A stretch of DNA of 18,259 bases from Conidiobolus incongruus B7586 (Eukaryota > Entomophthoromycota > Entomophthoromycetes > Entomophthorales > Conidiobolaceae): assembly GCA_000697335.1 (NCBI GenBank), contig JNEM01010020.1, positions 1 to 18,259 of the forward strand, written 5' to 3'. Positions 1 to 8,616 of the stretch are shown one piece after another; the stretch's first letter is position 1; each line of letters opens with the position of its first letter. The notes under the pieces were generated by a model. It was not told the origin of the DNA. It searched no databases and worked only from the letters and a program-made list of their open reading frames with translations. The translations under genes and the position numbers were made by a program.

Positions 1-670
1 ATCATTACTTCCGCCGCGGCCTCTGTGATTGTTATCCTCATCATCTACTTTTACGGTTTGGCTAACAGTCACTTCATCATTATTGGTTCCATGATGACCC
101 CCATGGCCGTCTTCTTCATCTACTTTTACGGTTTGACTCACACTAACTTCGTCATCATTACTTCCGCCGCGGCCTCTGTGATTGTTATCCTCATCATCTA
201 CTTTTACGGTTTGGCTAACAGTCACTTCATCATTATTGGTTCCATGATGACCCCCATGGCCGTCTTCTTCATCTACTTTTACGGTTTGACTCACACTAAC
301 TTCGTCATCATTACTTCCGCCGCGGCCTCTGTGATTGTTATCCTCATCATCTACTTTTACGGTTTGGCTAACAGTCACTTCATCATTATTGGTTCCATGA
401 TGACCCCCATGGCCGTCTTCTTCATCTACTTTTACGGTTTGACTCACACTAACTTCGTCATCATTACTTCCGCCGCGGCCTCTGTGATTGTTATCCTCAT
501 CATCTACTTTTACGGTTTGGCTAACAGTCACTTCATCATTATTGGTTCCATGATGACCCCCATGGCCGTCTTCTTCATCTACTTTTACGGTTTGACTCAC
601 ACTAACTTCGTCATCATTACTTCCGCCGCGGCCTCTGTGATTGTTATCCTCATCATCTACTTTTACGGTT
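1..670. repeat. 153-bp tandem repeat, four identical copies plus partial ends
   Basis: Copies begin at 25, 178, 331 and 484 and look identical base for base. Bases 1-24 match the end of a further copy, and the match continues past 637 for about 33 bases before changing. The unit encodes 51 residues: one His-loop repeat plus one Arg/Gly-loop repeat of the secreted protein. The array may be longer outside the window, or collapsed in an assembly. Confidence 0.95.
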
Positions 671-1656
671 TGACTCACACTAACTTCATCATTATTACCT
701 CCACGTTGTCCTCTGCGATTGTTATCCTCGTCATCTACTTTTACGGTTTGGCTAACAGTCACTTCATCATTATCGGCTCCATGATGACCTCCGTGGCCGT
801 CTTCTTCATCTACTTTTACGGTTTGACTCACACTAACTTCATCATCATTACCTCCGCCGTGGCCTCTGCGATTGTTATCCTCATCATCTACTTTTACGGT
901 TTGACTCACACTAACTTCATCATTATTACCTCCGCGTTGTCCTCTGCGATTATTATTCTCGTCATCTACTTTTACACTTTGTCTCACATTAATTTCGTCG
1001 TTATCAGATCCATGATGACCCTCACGGCCGTTTTCTTCGTCTAATTTTACAGTTTGACTCACACTGACATCATCATCATTTCCTTTATGATGCCCGGGTT
1101 TTTTATTCTCCTCCTCATCAACTATGACATTCTGACTGACATTGACAACTTCTTCAGGCTTATTCGAAGAGCTCTCTGCTTTATTATCGTCTTCCATATT
1201 AATAAATTGTGTCAAATTGATAACATTGTCATTTGCACTGATATCAGGTTTATGATTATCTCCACCAATATGAACATCTTTAGAAACTTTAATATCTTCG
1301 TGACCCGAATCATGAGCGTGGTGAGATCCATGGTGCTCACCTTTCAAAGCATCTTCAATAATATCGGCGACGTCTTCCTTCTTATCGCCTTCGTCCACTT
1401 CGATATTCTCTACGATTTCTTGATTACCCACCTTCTTATGAATTCTCACGATATCTTCATTACCATCATTCTTTTCTATGATTTCTTCTCCGTCCTTCAA
1501 AATAATTTCTTCTGTTGGCGATCCATCACTATTTCCACCTTCTTCGAGATTGATGATTTCGGTTTTGGGCATATTGGGCCAGCTGGGAGGTAATCCCAGC
1601 ACATTCCCAGTAGAATAAAGCAGAACTAAAATTGTAATGAGAGATTTACTTAGCAT
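1..1656 (-). CDS. Secreted tandem-repeat protein, 5' part (runs off the left edge)
   Basis: An uninterrupted minus-strand frame of 552 codons starts at the ATG at 1656-1654 and is still open at base 1. Residues 1-21 (MLSKSLITILVLLYSTGNVLG) form a classic signal peptide, followed by LPPSW. The next ~150 residues are acidic and only loosely repetitive, with a His-rich patch (GEHHGSHHAH) and possible N-glycosylation sites (NLT, NVS). Then come about fifteen repeats of 25-26 residues built on DEVSVSQTVKVDDE. Each has a ten-residue strand alternating V and polar residues, then an acidic turn, then a Gly-rich loop. The loops alternate between a His type (GHGGHHG) and an Arg/Gly type (HRGRGG). The later repeats are about 44% GC in otherwise very AT-rich DNA. 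I recognise no family. A cell-wall, matrix or metal-binding role is inference only. The C-terminus lies outside the window, so GPI or other anchoring cannot be judged. Long open frames on the plus strand at 25-1593 are antisense shadows. Confidence 0.85.
   Translation of the reverse strand, partial: MLSKSLITILVLLYSTGNVLGLPPSWPNMPKTEIINLEEGGNSDGSPTEEIILKDGEEIIEKNDGNEDIVRIHKKVGNQEIVENIEVDEGDKKEDVADIIEDALKGEHHGSHHAHDSGHEDIKVSKDVHIGGDNHKPDISANDNVINLTQFINMEDDNKAESSSNKPEEVVNVSQNVIVDEEENKKPGHHKGNDDDVSVSQTVKLDEENGREGHHGSDNDEINVRQSVKVDDENNNRRGQRGGNNDEVSVSQTVKVDDEDNNRRGHGGGNDDEVSVSQTVKVDEEDGHGGHHGADNDEVTVSQTVKVDDEDNNRRGQRGGNNDEVSVSQTVKVDDEDNNHRGRGGSNDDEVSVSQTVKVDEEDGHGGHHGTNNDEVTVSQTVKVDDEDNNHRGRGGSNDDEVSVSQTVKVDEEDGHGGHHGTNNDEVTVSQTVKVDDEDNNHRGRGGSNDDEVSVSQTVKVDEEDGHGGHHGTNNDEVTVSQTVKVDDEDNNHRGRGGSNDDEVSVSQTVKVDEEDGHGGHHGTNNDEVTVSQTVKVDDEDNNHRGRGGSND
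671..1150. repeat. Diverged half-unit repeats of the same array
   Basis: This is the N-terminal continuation of the repeat domain. Units of 75-78 bp become steadily less alike towards 1150. The coded core changes from VSVSQTVKVD to VSVSQTVKLD, INVRQSVKVD and then VNVSQNVIVD. More N-terminal segments (for example DIKVSKDVHI and NVINLTQFIN) may be still older copies. Confidence 0.8.
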
Positions 1657-1720
1657 GATTGCAATCAATCACAGCAATACTTAATGATTAAAAGAGTATA
1701 CCAATGGTTATTTGGCTTAG

Positions 1721-1728
1721 TTATATAA
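1721..1728 (-). promoter_or_regulatory. TATA-like box of the secreted repeat gene
   Basis: The palindromic TTATATAA lies about 65 bp upstream of the ATG at 1656. It is the only clear TATA-like element close to this start. The assignment rests on position and motif only. Confidence 0.4.
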
Positions 1729-1729
1729 C

Positions 1730-2158
1730 AATTCTCAGTATTAGGCTAATGTTGTCTTTGAATAACAAATAAATTTTTAATTTAGTTGCTGAGCTTGTTA
1801 GTAAATGAATTTGCCACAAATTCTAAATCGTTTATGTTCACCTTGTCAACGTTATAATTGTGATTGGCCTCAAATCATCCATTCTAATTCCAAACAAATT
1901 CAAACTTTGATAAATTTCATGGCTGATTATCATTATCAAAATCAATTAAAAATTACCTAAATTTTATCAAATTTAGAAAAAATTCTAAAAGTTTAAATTA
2001 CTCGAATTTTATAGTTATAAGAATTTTCTGAAAAAAATTAGAGTTTCGGTTCAGCCTAATACAATTTAGTTAATCTTTGGAAATGGGCTTGAATTATTTG
2101 CTTTTGTAAGAAATGATTGTTTAATTATATCATTCAAAATTATTAACCTTGCCATAGA

Positions 2159-2190
<32 letters not shown>

Positions 2191-2906
2191 ATTAATTGGA
2201 TAAAAGAATTTCATTATTTGTAAAAATAGTCAATTGAAATTTACAATTAAATTAATGTATTCGCTATTTATCTCTTAAGTTTTTAAAATTTGAATCAAAA
2301 TAAAACTATTCAATAATGTAAATAAAAATTTATTTAACCTACAAAATAAAAATTATTTTTAATATGAATCAATTTATAAAGGATATTACCATTTTTAAGT
2401 AAATTCAATTGTAATGTAAAATTGCTTATTTTCAATTTTTATTATTTAATTTTTGAATTATACAAATAAAATGCCATGAAAAACTTTAATTTTATTGACA
2501 TTTCAATATTAATTTATTGTGAAAATAGAAAAAAATCATAATTTTAAATACTATCTAAGATAAGTTTTATTTAATTGTATTAAATTGAGTAACAGTTATT
2601 AAATACAATTGCAAAAAGATATTACAAGGATTCAAGATATATAAATTGTTGAATTATAAAATATATGCACAGGTATGATGTTGTGAGAATGATAAAAATT
2701 GAATCTTTGTTGTTCAAGTGATGCCTGAAAACAAATATAATGTAGACAATTACATTTCAACAAAGTACATAATAAAAACAATTGATTTAGTATTAACTAT
2801 TGGAAGCATGGTGATATCATGCAGAGGTTACAAGTAAAAAAAGATAGGTTAATTTGGTATTGAATAAAATATAATTGATTGATGAAAATCTAATTATTTA
2901 AGTTTG
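1730..2906. other. AT-rich spacer, no gene seen
   Basis: No coding-like frame, RNA gene or repeat is visible apart from the dinucleotide tract at 2159-2186. Stops are dense in all frames. Confidence 0.7.
2159..2186. repeat. (AT)14 microsatellite
   Basis: Twenty-eight bases of uninterrupted AT dinucleotide, likely to vary in length between isolates. Confidence 0.95.
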
Positions 2907-3450
2907 TGATAATTGTTACAGATTGATACCTTTTCTCATTCAAATTCACTACCAAGTCTCTGATTAACCAAATTAGGTCATATTAACATTCTACCAACTC
3001 ATATCTGAATGATTTCACTGTTACTCAGTTGTTGCATACTTATGCCAATATATTTCATTCAATTCTAAAGACCTTTCCACTTCTCTCTCTTCCTTTTTTT
3101 ACAAATGAGCCTTTTCTTTACTTCTAAAAACCACCCATTTAGTATACTCAAGTAACTGCTTATAGCTCCACTTGAGTCAACTTACATTATTCATTCTATA
3201 CTCATTCCTATTGATGTTTTGTGATTTCATCTTTTTAGCATGCTAGATCCTCACACTGCCACTGTTGCTACTGGTCTATTCACTCTTTTCAGTGCCTTGT
3301 TCATAAGCAATCATGGCCAGATAGCTAGGGAACTAATCATCAGTTGTTTACCCCAGTTGGCAGGTGCCATGATTCACAACCTGGCCTTCACAATGGCTTT
3401 GTCCATGTCCTCAATGACCCTTAAAAAGCTAGTAACCTAAACAATGTTTA
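2907..3450 (+). mobile_element. Tandem tRNA-adjacent unit, copy A (possible old LTR-type insertion)
   Basis: This is the first of two diverged, adjacent copies of a ~545-565 bp unit. Homology with copy B runs from the TGATAATTG start, through the shared stretch around TTAACCAAATTAGG, to ACAATGTTTAT at the end. Order of parts: a TATA-like CCAATATATTT near 3045, a pyrimidine-rich tract near 3080-3105, a shared block TATACTCAAGTAACTGCTTA near 3142, a pyrimidine-rich TTTTTAGC just before an ATG, then a short frame at 3240-3440. The 5-bp words ATAAT (2909-2913) and ACAAT (3441-3445) flank a 527-bp core that begins TGTTAC. Promoter and termination-like signals in a ~0.5 kb unit next to a tRNA gene suggest a solo LTR. 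However, the core does not end in CA, and a plain tandem duplication is possible. It looks old, with roughly three-quarters identity to copy B. Confidence 0.5.
3240..3440 (+). other. Short reading frame in copy A (66 codons, uncertain)
   Basis: The frame opens MLDPHTATVATGLF and shares about 60% of residues with the frame in copy B over 61 aligned codons, with no length differences. I recognise no family. It may be a real small peptide, the start of an element protein, or a chance frame kept open by shared ancestry. Nucleotide identity here (~76%) is about the same as in the noncoding part of the unit, which argues against strong protein-level constraint. Confidence 0.25.
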
Positions 3451-4017
3451 TGACAATTGCTACCTAATTGACACCTTTCCTCACTCCAATTCACTATTAA
3501 GTACCTAATTAACCAAATTAGGCCTTATCAACATTTTACCAGTCTACATCTGAGTGACCTCACTATTACTCATCCGTACATACTTATGCCTATATATTTC
3601 ACTTAAGTATAAGAAGGGCTTGTCTCCCTTCTTGATCTCTCTCTCTCTTACCTTACTTTCTTACATTAATAAACCTTTTGCCTACATCCAAAGCCAACCC
3701 TTTTGGTATACTCAAGTAACTGCTTATAGTTCCACTTGAGTCATTTTACACTAATCCTTCTAAACCCGTTCCTATTGATATTCCTTGATTCCATCTTCTT
3801 AGCATGTCGGATCCTAACGCCGCCACTGTTGCTGCTGGTCTAGTTGCTCTGTACAAAGCCCCATTTACAAGTGATCAAGGCCGAATAGCCAGAGACCTGA
3901 TCATTGGTAGTTTACCCCAGCTGGTAGGTATCATGTTTCACAATCTGGCCTACAGAATGGCTGTGTCAGTGTCCTCAATGACGCTCTAAGAGCTAATAAC
4001 CGTGACAATGTTTTTAA
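3451..4017 (+). mobile_element. Tandem tRNA-adjacent unit, copy B (possible old LTR-type insertion)
   Basis: This second copy starts directly where copy A ends and stops just before the tRNA-Glu gene. It carries the same parts in the same order: TATATATTT near 3592, a CT tract near 3637-3655, AATAAA at 3666-3671, the block TATACTCAAGTAACTGCTTA near 3708, and a short frame at 3804-3989. ACAAT occurs at 3453-3457 and 4005-4009 around a 547-bp core. The core's right end is about 13 nt 5' of the mature tRNA, close to where Pol III starts transcription. That is the target zone used by Ty3-type and, more loosely, Ty1-type elements. Family assignment is inference; no internal element genes are present. 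Confidence 0.5.
3804..3989 (+). other. Short reading frame in copy B (61 codons, uncertain)
   Basis: The frame opens MSDPNAATVAAGL and aligns without gaps to the frame in copy A. Shared residues include IARxLII, LPQL, HNLA and SSMTL. At least a dozen of the codon differences between the copies are silent. Function is unknown, and the frame may be a by-product of the repeat. Confidence 0.25.
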
Positions 4018-4089
4018 TCCGATATGGTCCAGTGGTTAGGATTTCTCGCTTTCACCGAGACGGCCAGGGTTCGATTCCCTGTATCGGAG
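4018..4089 (+). tRNA. tRNA-Glu (anticodon UUC)
   Basis: A complete 72-nt cloverleaf with no intron. The acceptor stem TCCGATA/TATCGGA pairs over all seven positions, with discriminator G4089. The anticodon stem TCTCG/CGAGA holds the loop CTTTCAC, giving anticodon TTC, which reads GAA (and GAG by wobble). The T arm is CAGGG-TTCGATT-CCCTG. The D arm contains AGTGGTTAGG (A box), and GGTTCGATTCC forms the B box, so the internal Pol III promoter is intact. CCA is not encoded, as expected for a eukaryotic nuclear gene. Confidence 0.97.
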
Positions 4090-4103
4090 TTTATTATTAT
4101 ATC

Positions 4104-4107
4104 TTTT
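4104..4107 (+). terminator. Pol III T-run terminator
   Basis: TTTT begins 15 nt after the last base of the tRNA-Glu gene and is the first run of four T on the sense strand. Confidence 0.75.
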
Positions 4108-4984
4108 ACCTTAATATTTCATCTTAATAAATTATTTTTATATTTTCAATAAATATTAATTTGAACAATTTTTATATCAACGTAATAATTATTTCATGTA
4201 ATATTATACTAATGTTGAATAAATACATAAACGGTATTGATATATGATATACATTGTATATATATATATTTACCTTATTATAGGAATTTAATTTATTTAA
4301 TATTCTATTTAAGTATTTCAATTCTATAAAATTTCAAATCCAAATCAGTATGCAATGTGCAAGTCCATAATATGAAATTAAAAGATACAATCCACCATTC
4401 CTGTTGAAATTAGTCTGAATAAACTCAACAACTGTGAAAAGGGTTAAATATTCATTGTTTGTTATACAGATAAATTATTCACAAATTATAATTGAATTTT
4501 TATCCGAGTAAAATGCATTAATTTCTGAATTTTTTTTAATTGATTTGTTTTTGAAATTCAACATATGATCAAAATACAACTTAAAATTGTAATTTAAACT
4601 AATAAAAATAAAAAACAAAGATTAAAATTATATATATACATATTATTAATTTATTATTTTATTGACAATTTAATATTTATATTTATATGTATATGCAGTG
4701 GTAATAATTTGAGATTTTTTAAATCTCTTATGTGTTAATATGAGTTGAAAATTAATTACAAAAGTATTGAAATAAACCGATTAATGTGAAAATTATATAG
4801 TTCTAAGTATCACACGATGTTAGTCTGTCATTGGAGTGGTGTTAAATTATGTAATGGCTGACAAATGTGTATCAATGAACGTGCCAGTGGGATGATGAGG
4901 ATGCATTGTACAAGAAGAATGTGAAATGAGGTGAGAGGATCCAGATATGGTGGAAGTTGTAAATTGCCTGAATTGAAATAAAGA
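4108..4984. other. AT-rich spacer; GC-richer patch at 4850-4975
   Basis: No gene is seen up to about 4850. The last ~130 bases are markedly less AT-rich and lie directly 3' of the double-histone-fold gene (minus strand). They could be its 3' UTR or an additional terminal exon. Confidence 0.6.
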
Positions 4985-6141
4985 TTAGTAGTAGGAGCTC
5001 GATTTATCTAAACTTCTCATTCTCTTGGAAGTAAGTGAAAGTTTCATAGTTTCATTACTGTTGATTAACGCTTCGAATTCGTTGGCTTTATCCTGATTCT
5101 ATATAATTAATATATTAATAAATAATGATTATAGCTAATAATATTAGATTACCAATGAAACGTTAGAATATAACTGATTGGTTAATTTATCTCTAGGAAA
5201 ACTGTAAACCTGCCTTGTATTCTTAGATTCTTCACTGTTGCGGAAACTATCCTCGGTGTCTATTAACCAGTCATCACCAGAATTATCCATTAAAATTTGA
5301 TTCAATTGGGGTATTATTGCTAATCAATTCGGTGAGCTATTGAATAGTAATACTAGTTATAGAATTTACCTTTGTGCTTTTCTTCAGGCATAAAAGTGAT
5401 ATTATTGTCCAATTGGTACGGTTTGTCCACTTTGAATTGTAGCTTTTGCCAATAGTAGGTCTTGTTCGCGATGTTGGAGAGTACTGGATCCATATTGACA
5501 ACGTAGGCGACGTGATCAGCTGAGCAGGTTTGTATGTTTTGAGATTGGCAGAATTGGACCAGCTGGAACAGGAAGTATCTGATCAGCTGCTCCAAACCGT
5601 TGCTGATGAAGAGTCCAACACTGAGAGAGAAATAGGACTCGTCAAAGCTTGAGTGATTGTGATGGTATTTCAGCTGGTTGAAGGTGCAATTATTTAGACA
5701 GAAGTTCTTGAGCTGAGTGTAGTATTTGAGCTTAAAATCAGGTTGTCCATTATCCAAATCGATAGAGTTTTGGTTATTGATGGCGTTGTGGATAGATTGA
5801 ACATGGTTTAAGCTCAATCCAGTGACAAACTGTGTACATATGGCTCTAGTGTCTTCAATACATCGGTTCAGTAGCACTTCATTATTGATTAATTGGCCGA
5901 ACACCAACTTAAAGTGGTTGATATTATACTTTTTATGAGCATTTTTAAAGCGAACGATACATATGAGATACTCTTCAAAGAACAAATTGATAGATTCGTT
6001 AGCCTTCTTAGACAATTTAGCCGATCCATTCTTGTGTATGAGTTTATTAGCCATTTTAAAGCTCAAAAACTGCGTGATTTCTTCATTATCCGATTCATGG
6101 TGATTGGAATGCGGATGTAGCAGTTTAGATATTACATTCAT
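4985..6141 (-). CDS. Double histone-fold-like protein (three exons, 350 aa)
   Basis: Exons are 6141-5370, 5319-5153 and 5098-4985. The introns of 50 and 54 nt start GTA and end TAG. The start is the first ATG of the frame, downstream of a TATA box. Residues ~42-100 (LSKKANESINLFFEEYL ... LINNEVLLNRCIEDTRAI) match the spacing of an H2B-type fold (SKKAM-x-x-x-NSF ... LLPGEL-x-x-HA). Residues ~170-225 (SVGLFISNGLEQLIRYFLFQ ... TCSADHVAYVVNMDPVLSNI) match an H2A-type fold (VFLAAVLEYL ... HLQLAIRNDEEL). The second exon is acidic (GDDWLIDTEDSF) and the third is basic and Ser-rich. I recall filamentous-fungal proteins with a similar two-fold layout but no gene name. Tandem folds usually pair within one chain and act in chromatin or transcription complexes; that role is inference. 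The third acceptor could be TAG at 5099 or, six bases later, CAG at 5093, in the same frame. Confidence 0.7.
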
Positions 6142-6230
6142 ATTTATGTTGAATTATATTGTATTATATGGTTGTTAATATTATTAGTTTGTAATTTGAA
6201 AGAAACTGGGTAATTAGCATACCAGATCAT

Positions 6231-6373
6231 GTATTTATACCTCTATAATGGATCTACCCATATCTCATGAATTCACACAACCCACGCTATAAGTATTTGC
6301 CCATGGCCAATGAAATCGGTCGGAAGGCCATATGGATTGTGGTGCTGTAATTAAGAGTAATCAAGTTGATTGG
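6231..6373 (-). promoter_or_regulatory. Probable promoter of the double-histone-fold gene
   Basis: On the minus strand TATAAATAC (6239-6231) lies ~90 bp upstream of the ATG. A CCAAT box (6373-6369) sits ~130 bp further upstream, and a reversed CCAAT (6307-6311) lies between them. The interval is distinctly less AT-rich than its surroundings. Confidence 0.55.
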
Positions 6374-6379
6374 TCAGTT

Positions 6380-8616
6380 GATTTTGATTTAACAACTCTG
6401 CAATTTTTTTTTAAATTTTTTTTTTTAAAATTAATTGGAAATTTCCTTTTTCAAAGGCCGGTTTTGATCTATTATTGAATTATTTGATAGGTACTTTAGA
6501 AAGGTATTTAATATTTTTATTATTTTATATAATATTTACATAGTAATATTTATATATCTGAATAAACAATTTATATTTATTATAAATATACAATCAACAT
6601 GTGAATATATCCTAAAATATCAAGCCTACGTAATCCAAGTTGAAATCACCTAAATTGTCCTGGAAACTTGTTACTGGATAAACCATATTAGATATTAATA
6701 CCGACCGATTTTTAAATTAATTATTCTCATGAAGTTAACGTGGGTTGATATTGTTTATTTTTTATTGATCCATTACAACATGAACTGGTTAAGGTCCAAA
6801 GTTATAGGGTTAGATTTAGGCTACAACATATTTTGAAATTGTGACATTGATTTTAATTTAATATATGACAAAACCTTTAACACTAATTTTTTAGTTAAGT
6901 GATTTTAAATTGATAAAAGACTAGACTATTTCAGTCATAATAATTTCAATTCAAAGTATCAATAATTCATTTAACTAATAATTTGCCAATTTTTCATCAT
7001 CTTTCAATATGCTTAATCATAATAATTTAAACAAAAATAGGTCAAAATCGAGTTCTCGATTAAATATATATATATATATATAGTATTTAACATTTCATTA
7101 AGTAAGGATTATGCCCATTGCTATATTATACTTATTCAACTTTACTTAACAGAATAACGTGCAATAGATTAAGATTCATCATATTATTCTTGAGATTTAA
7201 CGTTTAGATGGAATGAATGCATTATAATTAAATAATTTTTCAACCTCTATTTTTTAACATTAAAAACAAAGATGCTTTTGGCTATAATTAAAATTGAATA
7301 TATACTTATTCATTATAGTATTTATCATTTAACACTTTTTAGTAGCGAATAAATTTGAAATATCTTTAACACAGTTGATAAAATTTGAATTTAAATATAT
7401 ATATTAATCTATCAATTCAAATATTCTTCCAAAGCTTATAGCATTTACTCAAGAATAATCTCAATAAGAATATAATCAAATTAGTTTATTGTATAACTCA
7501 AAAATTATGTATATCATAAAATTGATTAGGTTACAAATTTTGATGTAATTTGGCATACTTAAAAATGAATTTAAAAAATTGGTGGATATTTTAATAATGA
7601 TCTGATATGCTACTTCGGGCTAAAATATTTTTTAGATATTGATTTTTAGGTATATACTTTGAATACGATTTTATTCGAATTTGCAAACTTTTAATTTTAT
7701 TAGGATATTTTTTTTAATATTTTCATTAGTATATTACAATTATTAAGAAACTATCTTGTTTAAAAAATCAAAATACACATTTATCAATATTACTAGATTT
7801 TATCCAGTTAATCTAAACATTTAATTTGAAAAATGTAAAAACAATTTCATTAATACATTGTATAATTTTTAAATATTTATATCAAGTGATTATAAAAAAT
7901 TAATTTTAATTTATATAAAATCCAAAATACTATATATGACATTATATGTATTATCAATAGTCATTAGTAAATTTTAATCAATTAAATGAATTTATTTTAA
8001 CTTTTGAACCAAAATTCAATACATTCAAAATCAAATGACAATCTCTCAAAATATCCAAACATTAATACTTCAAATTTGAAATTTGCGACTCGTGGCACTT
8101 CAATCACATCATTTATCCAGTATAAACATTATCAGATTTTCACAATTAATATAATATATGAAATCACTTTTAAATTAAAATTTAAACATAAATATGTCGA
8201 ATGAAAAAAGGTATTAAGGGAATAAAAATGAATGTAGTGGCGGTTGATCCGATTCTAAATATGGTGTGCGATTATTATGGCAAATAATAGGATGTTTGAA
8301 TGGATCAAACTTTATTGTTTAAGAGTCAAATTATATTATTTGTTTGATTATAATGTGAATTTATTTGTAGTCATATCAATCTCCAAACTTAAATCAATCC
8401 AATAATCCTGACAGAATATTATAATTTAGAGTTGAAGATGTTAGAATTACTAACATCTCTATTATATCAACTTAGGTAACTTTATACAAATTGTAATGGC
8501 TAACTTAAAAATTAATATTTAAAATAAATAAAAATTTTATTTTGCTATCAATGAAAAAATATCTATTTAAGAGTATAAATAATGATATAAAATTAATGTA
8601 TTTAATATGGTAAACA
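6380..8616. other. 2.2-kb AT-rich gene-free region
   Basis: Stops are dense on both strands. A 66-codon plus-strand frame at 8004-8204 has the residue make-up of random AT-rich DNA. An (AT)n tract lies at 7064-7082. A small GC-richer patch at 8225-8310 matches nothing I know. Confidence 0.65.
7064..7082. repeat. (AT)n microsatellite
   Basis: Nineteen bases of uninterrupted AT/TA dinucleotide. Confidence 0.9.

Noticed and set aside
25-1593. Plus-strand frames of 339 and 179 codons as repetitive membrane proteins
   Set aside because: The minus strand has a signal peptide, a single 552-codon frame without a break and a hydrophilic repeat design. The plus frames are its codon-register shadows and are interrupted at 1045.
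5893-6120. 75-codon plus-strand frame
   Set aside because: Antisense shadow of the first exon of the double-histone-fold gene.
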